64,000 nucleotides of DNA from Crotophaga sulcirostris (lineage: Eukaryota > Chordata > Aves > Cuculiformes > Crotophagidae), in the NCBI GenBank assembly GCA_013397455.1, contig VYZB01000748.1, positions 107,444 to 171,443 on the forward strand, given 5' to 3'. The notes beneath the pieces are model-generated. The model searched no databases and had not been told where the DNA came from. It saw only the letters and a list, made by a program, of their open reading frames with translations. Below, one piece after another: positions 35,162-48,035 of the stretch (its first letter is position 1; each line of letters starts with the position of its first letter). Position numbers and translations under genes: made by a program.

Positions 35162-37099
35162 CAAAGAGTTGTAGGTTAGGCTCAGTTCACATCACAAGAG
35201 AGAGTGTATAAACAGTTAATGAGAGCAATTCCTGCCCAAAAGGAGCCTCCTGCCCACCTTCTCCCCACGATATCAAAGTCTTCAGCACAGAAGTGGGGCC
35301 AAACCCACCCTCTTTACCCCAAAAAGGGGCTGCAGAGGCAGCTCCAAGAGTGGATGCAGGAATCCAGAAGTGGCTCCTTCCCAGCTAGACTTCTTGTCCC
35401 AGCAGGGCCCAACTGCCCAGGGCAAAACCCACAAGAGCCCCTGGGCAGCAGTGAAAAACAAAATCCAGATTTTTGTGGCTCCCAGCCATGTCCTCTTAAA
35501 AATAAATTCATGGCTCCTGTCTGCCTGGGCCATCATTTCGCAAGGTTTATGCACAAACCACATACAAGTAGACTGGAAACATAAAATTATATAGGGCAGT
35601 TAATTGAAAAACTGCCTGCGCCGCATGCAATAATTGACATTAAGTGTTGTTCGGAGCAGGAAATCACTCGATATTAAACAGGCTCGGTGGCACCATAACA
35701 GCACTGAGCAGCTCCAGGGCCAGCCCAGCGCCCGCAGAAACCAGGGAGAACTGCTCAGCTGTTGGAATTTGGATGGAAAATAAAGTTTCCATGAAGTAGG
35801 AATTTCTGTGGAGGGCGTTGATGCTAAGCAGGTCCCATGACATGGCCAGGAAGAGAGTCATAACTTCAAGCGGTTGTTTAAATCAGTGCAAGGAAAGACA
35901 GCTAATGAGATTTTTATTTATCTTTTCATTTTTTAAGTAATGAGAGGAAAAGTTTGCAGTCCTCTATTTCTAGGGGTTGGCTACAGGGTTTAAACCCTTT
36001 GCTGAGGTCAACTGAGTTATTTCCCTTCCAATAACAGCCCTGTGATGGACCCCACAGTCCCAGCCACGTCCCATTGGGGCTGTACATGCGCTTGTAGATG
36101 ATTGCTATCATTGCAAGTTGTCTAAATAGATGTGGAAAAACTTAGGAGGGGAAAGACAGAGCAAAGGGCCCGTGGTTGCTTGGCCAAAGACACCCAGCAG
36201 GGCAGAATGGAGATGTTGCAATAGGAATAGAAAATATTAACTTAATACCTTCAAGCACTGGGTTGAATGTATTGTAGCACGTTTCATAATTCATAAGATG
36301 ACTCCGTTGCTGTTATTTTTCAAAAGGGGAAACCAAGATGACAGCATAGGGTCTCAGAGAAGGGCAGGGGAACTGCAGGAGTTTGGATAACTCCATCCCT
36401 CTGGCAACTTTTGGCTGTGTCCTCCATCCCAGGTGCTCACCAGCCTGCAGAGCCTCTCTGAAATCCAGAGCATCCTAGAGCTGGTCCCCAGCATCTGAGC
36501 ACACCCCGCTGTGTCCATGGGGGAAGGAAGAGCCCATCCACGTGCCAAAGGCTTCAATCACAGCAGCATCCCACTGATTTCTCCTTTTTTTTAGGGGGGC
36601 AAGGGCTGGTTGAGTTAAGGCAAGGAGGAAAAGCGAGCAAACCGAGAGCCAACAGAACCTGCTCATTTATTTGGGCAACGATAGTTTAGTTTTAAATATT
36701 TATAGAGCTTCCTAATGTACTAGTAAGTGTACTGGAGTATATTCTGTGAAGACGATGAGCCTCTGTGAGCTCACTGCAAATATCATTGTCTCTTTGCTGC
36801 TAAATCTTTGATGAGAATTGGGCAAGAAGGTGGATTTGTGTGTGTGTGCACTGACAAGTGATCAGAGGGAAAATCCTAAAGAGCAGATCCACTCCTTAGG
36901 GTTTGCGAGCATGGATCTCTGCCCCAACCCAGTCCCCTCTGCCGAGGTTGGCTGATGATGAGCCTGGCCAGAGCTCCTGGAGAGGAAGAGTCTGTCATAT
37001 CCAGTCATAGAGGTCAGAGGAGAGCGCTGGGAGCGAGCCTGCACCTCTGCTGCTCAGGACGTGGACCAGGATGGAGCAACTAAGGAGATGGAGCCATGG

Positions 37100-37370
37100 C
37101 AGAGAATCATGGGATGGTTTGGGTTGGAAGGGACCTCAAAGCTCATCCAGTTCCATGGGCAGGGACACCTCCCACTGGATCAGGGAGCTCCAAGCCCCAT
37201 CCAACCTGGCCTGCAACACCTCCAGGGATGGGGCAACCACCACTGCTCTGGGCAACCTGGGCCAGGGCCTCCCCACCCTCACAGCAAAACATTTCTCCCT
37301 AAGATCTCACCTAAATCTCCCCTCTTTCAGCTCAAAACCATTCCTCCTTGCCCTGTCCCTGGCACTCCCT
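37100..37370 (-). mobile_element. CR1 LINE, 3' 270 bp (class A)
   Basis: From the tail AGAATCATGGGATGG and TTGGGTTGGAAGGGACC, the copy has a small deletion removing AACCCCTGCC before ATGGGCAGGGACACC. It continues through GGGCAACCTGGGCCAGGGCC to CTCTTTCAGCTCAAAACC, where similarity fades at the 5' truncation. Confidence 0.95.
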
Positions 37371-38151
37371 GGTCCCCAAATGCCCTGGTCCTGCATCACC
37401 TCACCCTGCAGCTGCTCTTTGCACTTCAAAGCCTCCCTTCTCCACAGGATGCCGGACTCTAATTGTTCAGTTCCTATTAATAAGATGCCTCTGATAGCAA
37501 AACTGCCCTGCAGGGTTATATTATCGTTATTGATTCATTATTAACAATCGCTTAGGCCAGGCTGAAGGTTTAGGCTGTGCTCCTCGTGCTTTGGAGAGCA
37601 TCCAAGGAGCGGTGGAAATCGATGGCGAGTCTTTCCATTGACACAGCGAGGCTGTGCTGGGTGGGATGTGCAGGGCACGATGGGGAAGGTGCTTCCCAGT
37701 GCCTCGAGCAGGGCTGGGACTGGACACGTGTCCCCAAGGCTGGGACTGGCAAGGTGTCCTCAGGCAGTAGGACCACCTCAGTCCCCAGCAGCACGGCTGC
37801 ACGACGTGAGCTGCACCCAGGGCAAGGGATTTCCCCGGAGCCAGCAAGGAACGGACACGTTTACTGAGCGATGATAAATTCCCTACGTGCAGATTTATTA
37901 CAAGAACTCAAAGGGATGGAAAAGTGGATCACGGGGTGTTGGTATTTTTTGTGTGAAAGCTGTTAAACTTTTATGTCGTGCTGTAATGGTAAATGAAGTC
38001 CGCCCTGCAGTTTAAGTAGGCTCTGATTAAATAATTTCCCCTTTCAGCTGCACTGCAAATCAGGACCTTTCCCAAATAAACCCTGGCCTTGCATCACAAG
38101 TGAACTGGGATTGCTGGGTCTCAGGGGGCACTGGTGCCAGCTGGAGGGGCA
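37371..38151. other. Unique spacer between CR1 copies
   Basis: The first 60 bp may be very diverged CR1. The rest has no recognisable gene or repeat; the AT-rich part 37490-37560 carries several ATTA cores. Confidence 0.45.
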
Positions 38152-38269
38152 AGGGGACAGGCTGAGAGAGTTGGGGTTGTTCAGCCTGGAGAAGAGAAGA
38201 CTCTGCGGAAAACTTAGGGAAGGGCTTTGACGTCCCTTAAAATCCAGTCCATCCCACGATTTTATGATC
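38152..38269 (+). mobile_element. CR1 LINE with about 300 bp deleted internally (class A)
   Basis: The 5' portion (GGCTGAGAGAGTTGGGG, CAGCCTGGAGAAGAGAAG) runs to AAAACTTAG and is followed directly by GGAAGGGCTTTGACGTCCC, the last 60 bp of the element, then a decayed ATTTTATGATC tail. The junction sits near 38215-38220. Confidence 0.9.
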
Positions 38270-39086
38270 CATTTGGGAGGCTGGTCCTCACGTGTGCCTG
38301 AAGCCAATTCACTCCAAAGGGGTCCCTGCAGCCCCCCACCCTCTCTGCCAAGCAGCTGCAATCCCTGTGGGGAAGGGGAATGTCTTGCCCTCATGCAATG
38401 AAAGTTGTGGCTGGAGAAGAGCGAGGCATTGCTCTCCCCATTGGCAGAGAGCTGAGACAAGGAATGACCCACAGATCATCATCAGGTGGGTGCCGAGCTC
38501 TGCAGGGACCAGAGCAGCCTTTAGGCTGGGATGATGAAGGCTCCCATTGCTGCCCCCAGCCCATCCTTGTCCCCCTCCCACTGCTCAGCGCCTGACGCGC
38601 CCGCGTGATCAACCCAGTGAGGACAATTTTGCAGGGGAAATAAAAATGTATCTATAATTAATGATCCTCCAAGAACACACGGCCCCTTATTAATGTAGCA
38701 ATTTGGCGAAACATAATTTATGAGACACTGAGCTTAATCATCGACAAGATCCCAAGTCAGGCGCCTGGGAAGGGAGGGAAAGGGGAGTCGCCTGCTGTGA
38801 TTGTGCATTCAAAGGACATTTGTAACATCCAGCTCTCTTGGCAGGAACAAACCCCCTCATGATACGGCTGGAGATAACCCAAGACGGGCCTGATGCAAGG
38901 GAAGGGGAGAGAAAGCAAATCCAAGCCGGCAGACAATCCATTTACAAACATCCTTTCCACAGGCACCACGCTAATGATAAAATCAATAGACCCAAACCTG
39001 CTCTGCCAAACTGTTCTCCTGTAGCCCTGCTCCATGGAGGGAGGAAGGACCTTCCGGGGGAGGCCCAGAGGGTCCCCATATCTCCT
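38270..39086. other. Unique sequence including an AT-rich block
   Basis: Positions 38630-38750 hold TATAATTAATGATCC, CTTATTAATG and CATAATTTATG, and resemble conserved non-coding DNA. No exon is recognised. Confidence 0.45.
38630..38750. promoter_or_regulatory. TAAT-rich candidate conserved non-coding element
   Basis: At least four TAAT/ATTA cores sit in 120 bp of unique sequence without coding frames. Function is inferred only from motif density. Confidence 0.22.
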
Positions 39087-39515
39087 GGAATCATAGAATC
39101 ATGGAGTCACTAAGGTCGGAAAAGACCTCTCAACTCATCCAGTCCAACCATCAGCCCAACCTCACTGTGCCTGCTAAACCATGTCCCAGAGTGCCACCTC
39201 TACACGTTCTTTGAACCCTTTCAGGGATGAGGACTCCACCACTGCCCTGGGCAGCCTGGTCCAGTGCTTCACCACTCTGTCAATAAAGAAGCTTTCCCTA
39301 ATATCCAATCTAAACCTCCCCTGCTGCTACCTGAAGCCATTTTCTCTCATCCTATTGCTTGTTGCTTGGGAGAAGAGCCCACCACCCACCTCACCACAAC
39401 CTCCTTTGTGGGAGCTGCAGAGAGTGATGAGGTCTCCCCTCAGCCTCCTTTTCTCCAGGCTAAACAACCCCAGGTCCCTCAATCACTTGTCGTAAGGCTT
39501 GTGGCTCTCCTTCTC
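39087..39515 (-). mobile_element. CR1 LINE, 3' 430 bp (class B)
   Basis: The 3' tail keeps two octamers (GGAATCATAGAATCATGG) followed by GGTCGGAAAAGACCTC. Further in are CCAACCTCACTGTGCCTGC, CTGCCCTGGGCAGCCTGG, TTGCTTGTTGCTTGGGAG and AGGTCTCCCCTCAGCCTCC. The 5' truncation is near CTCTCCTTCTCC. It is the mirror-orientation relative of the copies at 3714 and 48036. Confidence 0.95.
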
Positions 39516-41149
39516 CACCTGCTGTAGGACAGGCCCAGAGCAACAAGTTAGACCTTGTATAAAAGGTCTCTGGGTGAACCTGGCACACGAAGCCTCCCAT
39601 GTGTGGGCTGTGGTGCTCGAGGCTGGGCACAGCAGTGAGAAATTCAACGGTCCCGTTTAACTTGGCTTTCCACAGGGAGGCTTCTATAGGAGAGCGTTTC
39701 CACAGGTTTCCATGGGAAATACCTATTTTCCAGGAAAAACAGAAAAACTGAAATACCATCTCGGTTCTGGCTCCCCAAGCCTGAAAACGCATTCCTGCAG
39801 ATTTGGGTTTTTTCAGGTTTCCAGTGAAAACCCTTGGCATATGTCGAGCAGCATATGCAACGCGGAGCGGGGGCGGGCAACGGGCGAGAAGATCTTCCCA
39901 GTCAGCACTGGAAAGGGCCCAACGCAAAACCATTCTGCTACAGCAGGAGCTTTTGCAAAATCATGTTCTCATTTCCCATTCCTTCCCCAGCCCTGGCTTT
40001 GGATGCTCAGCACTTCTGCAAAGCAATCCAAGCTGGGATGCCACATGCTCTCTCCAGAGCTGCCAGAGTCCCTTTTCCCCATGCGAAGTCCCTCTCTTTG
40101 ATGCTTGGGAGCTATTAACAATTAAACAAACGATGCTCCGTTGTTTATTTTCTGACTTGTAAAAGCTCTTGGAGACCCCAGGCAGCAGCCCATGGCTCGA
40201 AGAGGCGGCTTTAAGGTGGTGCTGTCTGTATTTAGCACATGCAGCACAGCAAGAGATCTGATGGAAACACACGTTCCTCCCGCGCCAGCCCCCTCTGCGC
40301 AGCATCTCTCTGCTTGCTCTGTGGTTTATATTAATTTTAACAGGGATAAAAAAAAAACCCTCATGTGCACATGGGAAACTGCATGCAAAGTCGTTTTTAC
40401 TGGATGTTCCCCAGCATATGAGTGATCATGGCAGAGCAGCTCTAGGAAGTCTCCCCCAGGTATGTTCCTCTTGGGTACCGTGGGATGAGAGCCATGCTCG
40501 GCTTCATCCTCGCCGTCATTTCCCAAGGAGCTGGTAAAGAAATCCTTGAGTAGCCCTGGATTTGTCCCAGCCTTTTGCCCATGGATTTGAAAGCTCATTA
40601 CACGGGGTAAGCAGCGTGGCCTGACAGCCTTCGGGGGAGGAGGAGAGCAGGATAATCCCACTGTAACCATCCCCACAAGCCAGCCTGGTGGCTCCACGCA
40701 CACGAGGACAACCGAGCCACGAGCAGGGCGATGCTCCCGCCTGCCCACCTCCGCAGCAGAGCCCCCGCTCAGCTAAAGCCCCCGTAGGCACCAGCTCAAC
40801 CGCTTCTTTAAACCATGCTCCAGTCTGATAAGCGTTTGAGAGCCTTTAAAATGATAATTGCGCAGCACGGGATAAAGCGCAGCAGCCGCCGTGTGAATAT
40901 TCATGAGCAGGGGGCCAGGGATGCTGCTGCTTTCAAAGGGATGCAGGTGGTACCCCTCTGCTGGCCATCCCAGCAGGATCTCGGCCGGCAAAGCATCCCT
41001 GCCCCTCCGCACCACCGTGGGAAAGAGCATTCCCGCTCAGCTATTAATTTGCCTTTCTGATCTCCGTTAGCCCTCCCTCAAAACGCTTCGTTAGCACCTG
41101 GACTCCCAGAGTTTAAACAGCAAGAGGCAGGAACAGTGAGTTCTGGAAG
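39516..41149. other. Unique sequence, no gene recognised
   Basis: Open frames up to 157 codons (39460-39933, minus) overlap the CR1 edge and are unrecognisable. An A10 run occurs near 40350. No RNA gene or repeat was identified. Confidence 0.5.
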
Positions 41150-41700
41150 CCAAGAGGGCAACCATGTGCTGGGGGGCATCCAGCACAGCATCACCAGCCG
41201 GGCAAGGGAGGGGATTGTCCTGCTCTGCTCCGCACTGGGGCAGCCCCACCTTGAGCACTGGGGGCAGTTTGGGGCATCACGGGATAAAAAAGACCTGAAG
41301 CTGCTGGAAACTTTTAGAGGGGGAGCATGTGAGGAGTAGCTGAAGTCGCGTGGTCTGTTCAGAAGAGGAGACTGAGGGGAGACCTCACCGTGCTCTGCAG
41401 CTTCCTCACATGGGGAGGAGGAGGAGCAGGCACTGAGCTCTTCTCTCTGGACTCAAGGGAATGGCAGGAAGATGTGCCAGGGGAGGGTTAGATTGGACAT
41501 TAGGAGAAGGTTCTTCACCCAGAGGGTGGTGGAGCACTGGAACAGCTCCCTGGGGAAGCAGTCACAGCCTGACAATATTCCAGTATTTGAACAACACCCT
41601 CAGCCCCATGGTGCAAATGTTGGGGTTGTCCAATGCAGGGACAGGAGCTGGACTTGCTGATCCTTGTGGATCCCTTCCAACTCAGGCCATTCTGTGATCC
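41150..41700 (+). mobile_element. CR1 LINE, longest copy, includes ORF2 C-terminus (class C)
   Basis: The first 150 bp translate on the plus strand to GGIQHSITSRAREGIVLL and PHLEHWGQFGASRDKKDLK, matching the C-terminal end of CR1 ORF2 (reverse transcriptase/endonuclease polyprotein). Downstream come the class C untranslated body and the tail CTTCCAACTCAGGCCATTC. The frame breaks after 67 codons from its first in-frame ATG, and no 5' part exists, so it is immobile. Confidence 0.95.
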
Positions 41701-41730
41701 CACAGGAACAGTGATGCTCAAAAAAGCAGG

Positions 41731-42012
41731 GCGGGTCCCGCTCTTTGCCGCCAAGCGCAACCTACAAACACCTGCACGCTCCGGCCAGCGCCGCAGAGAA
41801 AAGAGCAGCTAATTAAACCCATCCTTGCTGCCGCTGACCCCGCCGCCGCTGCTCCGAGGGCTCTGACATCCATAAAGAAAAGGGGCCACAAAATCAATTA
41901 TCCCAAAGTCTGCGACAAGGAGCCTCTGGGAGCCGGCGCTCGGCGCTCGGATTGCCAAGGGGGCATCGGCAACGGCGCAGCCGGCCCCGGGGGCTGCAAA
42001 ATGTGCTTTCGG
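41731..42012. promoter_or_regulatory. CpG-rich islet, candidate regulatory element
   Basis: About 25 CpGs by hand count occur in 280 bp of roughly 60 percent G+C, concentrated at 41731-41860 and 41930-42012. A CpG-free AT-rich centre contains CTAATTAAACCC and CATAAAGAAAA. It begins about 30 bp after the class C CR1 3' end. No TATA box or following exon is recognisable, so it could be an orphan island, an enhancer or the first exon of an unseen gene. Confidence 0.4.
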
Positions 42013-43104
42013 GATGGTTTAATTAGTGTGATTTATGTCGCCTTCAATTGATTTGGTCCCCAGAGCTTCAGGAATCTATCAGAGGGAACAAGCAGCATCG
42101 ACCCTGCATTTCCAACCTGTGCTGGAATCCCAGCAGCTCGGGCGATGGTTAATAAGCAAACACCTTGCTCGTAAATACAGAGAGAGTGTGCCTGGTGGGG
42201 GGGCAAAAGGAGGGAGGAAGGGGAAGGGACTTGGCTACCCAAACCTTGCATGGGGCTGGTGTTCACATCCCAGATCCAAACGTGACCCATCGAGGCTGCC
42301 CAGGTGGATGAGTTAAGAGCAAAGCAGCCAAAACCAGCAATTTGCAGCCAAATCAGCCAAGTCTACAGCAAAGTCCTTGAAACTGATAAAAAGGGAGGAT
42401 TTTGTACTTTAGCACAAGGAGATGAGCTGCTGGCAGGTCCTGGGTGTCCCTTGCTACGACAGCCACACTGGGACACGAGGAGCACTGTCCTGTTTGCTGT
42501 GGGAAAAGCATCCCACAAGTCCTCCTCAGCCTTTACCAGCCCCACTCCAGAGCACCAAGGCCTGTTTTTTGTTAGTTTTTTTTGTGGCAGTTTGGTTGGG
42601 TTTCTCTCCTCTCTTGATCCTAATAAAAATTAAGTGAAAGCAAAATGAAAGCAAAAAGCTTTGCAAAGGCGAGGACGGAGCAAGGCAATTAGTTTGTGCT
42701 CCTGAAAATTATTCACTAATTGTGCAAGGAGTTGTGTACAAAAAGGGAACTAATAAAAGAGATTTAATTTGATTCTGGGAAGGGAAGGAGAGCGGAACGA
42801 GCAGCAGAACGCAGCTGAGTGCTAATGGGCTGTGCTGGTGCTCAGCTCGTCCCTGAGCAGGTTCTGCCTGGCAAATATGGAATTGAATCAACTTATTTTG
42901 AGGCTCTGAGAAAATTACCTGTGCCTGTGCAATTCCCTTCTCCCTACAGACCCTGCCCACAACCTGGTGCATCTCCTGGGCTGTGAGAGAGGCTTCGGGG
43001 CAGCCTGGAGCTGACCTCCAGCAAGTAGCAGTGATGCCACCTTGCTCCAAGGATCACTGGCAAAACCTTGATATTGCACATGGGGAAACTGAGGCACGTA
43101 GACA

Positions 43105-43136
43105 TTTCAGTACTGGGAGGCTGCTCTAAGGTCTCT
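43105..43136 (-). mobile_element. Tiny CR1 fragment (class A core)
   Basis: TTTCAGTACTGGGAGGCTGC followed by TCTAAGGTCTCT matches the class A internal core with one insertion. Both element ends are missing. It adjoins GGGGAAACTGAGGCACG, a phrase common in old L2/MIR-like repeats. A 32-bp match could be chance. Confidence 0.5.
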
Positions 43137-45072
43137 AGGAACTTCTCCCCACCAGGCAAGGGGCTGAGAAACAGGGAACAAAGCCTACTCAGAAATGTCC
43201 CAGGGATGCTCAGCGAGCTCAGCAGGTACCACTGGCACGTGGCTGCCCGTGCCTGAGGTCTCGCCCGTGGCACCAGCTCGTTCTGCAGGGTTTCTTTGGC
43301 TCCACGTGGAGGAGGGAAAGCAACAACTTCTGTAAGGAACAAAGTGCCTGAGGGGAATCCAAAGGCCCCTTCGGCAACGAGCTGTGAGGCAGAGCCTGAA
43401 CATCATAAAAGATCCGTTATTTTTCTGGAAAATGCTTCGTTCCCCTTAGGGGAGGAGGGCTCGCGCTAGCGTGGGGTGACAGGCTTGGGGGGAAAATCAG
43501 CACCAAGTTTTCCTGCAACTTCTTCAGGGCTGGAGCTGTGATTTGTCCCCAGTGTCCTCCCCACGCATCCAACTCCTGCTTCTCAAAACCACTTCAGTCC
43601 TGTAAAAGCCCAGCCCAAAGCCAAGATTCCCCAGACGCAACTCTTTAGGCTGCAAGTAAGCTGGCTGCTGCATCCGAGAGCGCATCTGTATTGCTCCTCA
43701 GCTTTGAACAATCCCCTCCAAAGCCTTGGCAGAACCCACTATGGATTTTGCAGCAGAAATGCTGGATCAGTCCCCACTAGAGGAAAAAAATAAAAAGGCA
43801 AAGCAGCACTCGAGTGCTGGTGCCTGCGTGCGTACACGCTCCCCTGTGCTGCTACCCACTTGCCATCACACCCTTCCCTCGTCTGGCTCCTCCATCCTCA
43901 CCTCTCCCCTCTCCAGCTGCCAGGAAAACGCCTCCAGCCGCGGGCTGACGCTCGCTCTCAGCACCCAACCTGATCCTGGCTGGCACGGCCAGCACCAGCT
44001 CCCCAGCTGCACCGGCAAAGCCGTGGGTAGCACCACCAAACCAACCCTTTCGCTGGCAGATGGTTCTCCCAGCCAGCCACTGTGCCCCGCTGGGAAAAGC
44101 TGAACCTTCACCCTGAGAGCCTTTCCTGGATCCAGACACATCAATTGGTTTGCTCTGCTCTGCTACGTTGAACACTTATTTGTTATGGATGGGTTCTGGG
44201 ATGTTATCGGTGTTATTCCGTAAATAATGGCACCAGGACAGCCGCGGGCGCGCAGCATCGCTGGCTCTGCAGCCATTGCACACAGGGGTGGGCGCAGCTG
44301 TATTTGCATTGCTCCTGCACCCCAAAATCTTGTCCTAGCTGGCTCAGGGCTAAGCATAAACCCTGCAAGAAATCCTCTCCGGGTGACTTTTTGTGTTTCC
44401 AGCCTCTTAATTTAAAGAAGTGTTTTCCAACAGCCTTTCTGGGCCATGGACACAGTGCTTGTTGCAGTGGAACATTAAGATGATCCCTGCTCCAGGTAAC
44501 ACAAAGCTGCATCCAAGAGATCCTCCAGCACCTGAAACGGAGGTGCCTGTGCCCTGGGAAAAAGCCTGCTGAGCCCAGCTGGAATGGAAATGTCTGGTGA
44601 GAAACACAGGAAATCAAAAAAAGAGTAGAGATCAATAAAAATGTTTCATTTCAACTCTTTCTGATGGATCGGAGCGTGCAGGGAGGGCTGTGTGATGGAT
44701 GGGTACATCGGGAAGGCAGTTTGATGGATAGGATTCCCTAAATTAAGTCGGATGCATTTGGGGTTGTTTATTTTTTTGACGACAGTTTTGTTTCTCCTGC
44801 TTTCACGTCCATCGCAACCTCAGAGTCTGCCTCACAGTGACAGAGACATCCAGGACAGGGATGCAACACGTGAAACCAGACCCCAGGGAACAGCTCTGCT
44901 CTGTTTTATTGCTTCTCCTTGAAGGTTAACTTTGTGATTATATTCATCTTGGTCTCTTTGGTGGGGATAAGCTGCAGGTGATGGGAGGGTAACTCCTGTC
45001 CTCTGCCTGTCACGGAGATTTAGCTGTTTCCCTCTCTATGGTGACTGATGATGAAGAGTTTGATAACTCCAA

Positions 45073-45251
45073 ATCATAAAGTCATAGAATGGTTTGGGTT
45101 GGAAGGGACCTCAAAGTCCATCCAGTTCCAACCCCAGGGACACCTCCGACTGGATCAGGGTACTCAAAGCCCCATCCAACCTGGCCTTGAACACCTCTAG
45201 GGAGGGGACAGCCAACACTTCTCTGGACAACCTGTTCCGCCTGGTGACCTT
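45073..45251 (-). mobile_element. CR1 LINE, 3' 180 bp (class A)
   Basis: The tail ATCATAAAGTCATAGAATGG leads into TTGGGTTGGAAGGGACCTC, AGGGACACCTCCGACTGG and CATCCAACCTGGCCTTGAAC. The 5' truncation is near CTGTTCCGCCTGGTGACC. It lacks the CCCTGCCATGGGC segment. Confidence 0.95.
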
Positions 45252-48035
45252 CAGGGACATGGAAAAAGTGCTGCTGTATTTAGACGGCAGCGACATTAAT
45301 CTCCGAGGTAGTTAATTACATGCTTGTTGGACTTGCTTTGTGCACCAATGCCATGCATGTTATGCTGCTTTTAACGTGAAGCCAGCCAGATATCCATGTT
45401 ATGAACAAAATCGCTCCTGTTCAGGTGAATGCATTCCTAAAATATTTAAACTTCTCCCTCTCTGTGTCTGTGTTTCAGGGTTGGGGGAAGCAGCAGAACA
45501 CACTGGAGTGCGCGGAGGATGAAAGGCACTGGTAAGCAGTGGTACTTGACTGGGGGAAATACATCCGTGGCGTGCACAGCGTGATGCTACCGCTGTCCAT
45601 CCCGTGGGTGTCACCTTGGGGCTGGTTTAGGATGTGCTCAGACCTCAAAGCATTTCCTGAGGCTGCAAACCAGGCAGCGTAACTCGGCTGTGCAGGACCC
45701 ACCAACTTCCCGAGCGCGTCCGACCGGGGGCTTTCACCCATTCACTGCTCCAAGGTGCCAGCAAGGACAGAGCTGTGGGGTTGGACCAGCATCCATTCCA
45801 AGGCAGAAGCAGCCCAACTCACTCCCAGCCCCTGCACACGGATCCAGTCACGTTTGCCCCTGTCATTTTCCTGCTGTATCTCTTTTAGACAAGACCGATG
45901 ACATTTAGGTCTTCTGAAAGCTTCAATAAAAAGCACTTTAGCCACTATCGCCTCAATCTCATTTCCAGTCAAATCCTACCACCTTCCCCATCCTGGATTA
46001 AAATAAAGGTGTGGGATGCCTGACAGCCCATCAGAGGCACAGCCCTGCCTGACACATCACTTGCTTTGGGAACCCAAGGACAACAGATTTGCTAAATGGC
46101 TCGAAAGTAACGTGAGGAGCGGTGGCGAAGCTGACAGCAGCTGGGGATGGTGGCCCAGGCTGGGCATAAAGGATGGGTGGTTTATGGGATGCCTCCTTTA
46201 TGGGAATGAAATGGGATGGGGACACAAGTGCTGCAGTTGCAGAGCTCAAATCTGCATCTCCATCCTCTGTTATTACCCCAAATTCTATCAACATTATCAA
46301 AAGAAAATAGTTTTCTTTCAGTGCCGCGATTGTTTTGACAGTATTGAAACAAAATGATCCAACATTAGGGAAACATTTCAACAGTTTCTTGATCCGATTC
46401 TGCTTATTAAAAAACTATAAAAATCAGCATCATCAGAAGAAAGTTTCCAGATTTCAGCTGTTTCCTTTGATTCAGAAGGGAAAAGCTGAGCACGAAACAG
46501 CTGCTCCCAACCCCACCAGCCCCTCTTGCCAGGGCTGGAGGAGAGAAAGGGTGAGATGCACCCAGGGTTGATGTACCCTCCATGGAGAGGAGGTGGAAAA
46601 ACAACATCAATCAAAATCTCCTGTACTTTCTGCTTTTTAATTTCCAGGCTGCCCTCAGCGCTGTGCCAGCCAGACTCTGCCACCCCACGGACACTCATAT
46701 TCCCAGTGACAGGCTTTTAAAACTTGATCTCCTTTTTCCTGTGCCAGCGAGTCAGGGAAATCAGTTTTCCCTGCAAGCTGAGATGTCCCTGCTGCATTTC
46801 CACCTGAAGACCAAATGTTGTGGCTACAGCAGCGCAAAGTGATGCAAAGCTTCAGCTCTGCTTGTTTCCAGCTCTGATGTTCCAGCTGGGACAGCTCTGG
46901 GACCTGCAGACAAGGCAGATGTTGCCTGCAGGCATTCCATCCCCCTTCCAGCCAATCCCTCCTGGCAGCACCTTTCTTCCCCTTTGCACCCAAGAAGTTC
47001 CATGTCCTCTCCCTGAGGAGGCAGGATGAGCCCACTTGGGCTTTTTCCCCTGTAGCAACATTTCTACTCCACCTTTTAGGACTCTCTTTCAGCTCCAAAT
47101 TCAGCATCTTGACCTTCAACTTGGGCTTTTGCACCAGTTAGAAGACAAAGCGCTTTTAACAGCCTTGAACCCTGCAGCTGGAAGTGAGGAAAAAGGGAAG
47201 AAAAAGCCAAATTGCTCCTTCAAACTTTCCATAAGGGAAAAAGCACTCGGGAAAAGCTGCCTTGAGCAAATGGGGCTGAGCAGGGGATGGGCAGAGGGGC
47301 CAGCAGGGCTGGTCCTCCCCAGCCTCATCCTCGCGGCATCGTTTCCCCACGCAGCGGCGGCGCTAAGCGGATGTCAAACATCGGCAGAGCCAGAATAGTG
47401 GCACTTTATATTCACTTTGCACGGCTATAAATGACTGCAGAGCAATGGCAAACGAGGCCCCTGAGCCCTCGGGGCCGTGCTCGCACGCCTGTGTTTGCTA
47501 TCCAAAGCACAATAAACCACAACATGGGATTAATCTCGACTGCACATTATTCAGGTTCCTTGCTCGGGAAAGTCCTACAGGGCTGAGGCTCAGTGCATCT
47601 CATTTTCGTGCTTTGCCACTCACCACGGTATCAAAAGGTCCTTATTTAATGGTTGCTCCAATTTTATGCAGACAAATTGCCTTTGAACTCAAGGACTGTA
47701 AGGGAGGCTGCGGGTATTGCCAGGCTGGAAGTTTCGAGTCCTCAGGCATAGAACTAATCACAAAATCCCGAAATCCTCTCTTCTCCATGACTCAGTAAAG
47801 CCTCCAAAAGCTCCTGTTTCTTTGCTCTTTCCCTTGCACGGCTCTTTCCTGCAGCTGATGAGACAGCACCAAATATTTAGTGCATCTCCAAGGGTTTGGT
47901 GAGGGGCTGCCTGCTTTGGCCATGTCCACCCTGGCTCACGAATGCCCCCTGGCATAAATTCCCAGCCTGGTCAGATGCTCCTGAATTACCTGTTCAAGCC
48001 TGGACCTTAACACACACCTAGGGCAGGGGGTAAGA
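45252..48035. other. Unique sequence, no gene recognised
   Basis: No simple repeats or transposons are seen. The longest frame is 159 codons on the minus strand (46655-47134), unrecognisable. Confidence 0.5.

Larger units (their letters stand above)
32623..37099. other. Unique sequence, the longest CR1-free stretch (4.5 kb)
   Basis: It contains a 38-bp minisatellite (33742-33847), AT-rich blocks at 33890-34060 and 34520-34720, a hairpin at 35138-35161, and a weak L2/MIR-like remnant at about 36158-36215 (GCTTGGCCAAAGACACCCAG). Open frames are at most 162 codons (32870-33358, plus) with no recognisable domain. Confidence 0.5.
41701..45072. other. Unique sequence with a CpG islet at its left edge
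   Basis: Contains the CpG-rich islet (41731-42012) and a 32-bp CR1-like scrap at 43105. Open frames are at most 140 codons (44213-44635, minus) with no recognisable product. Confidence 0.5.
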
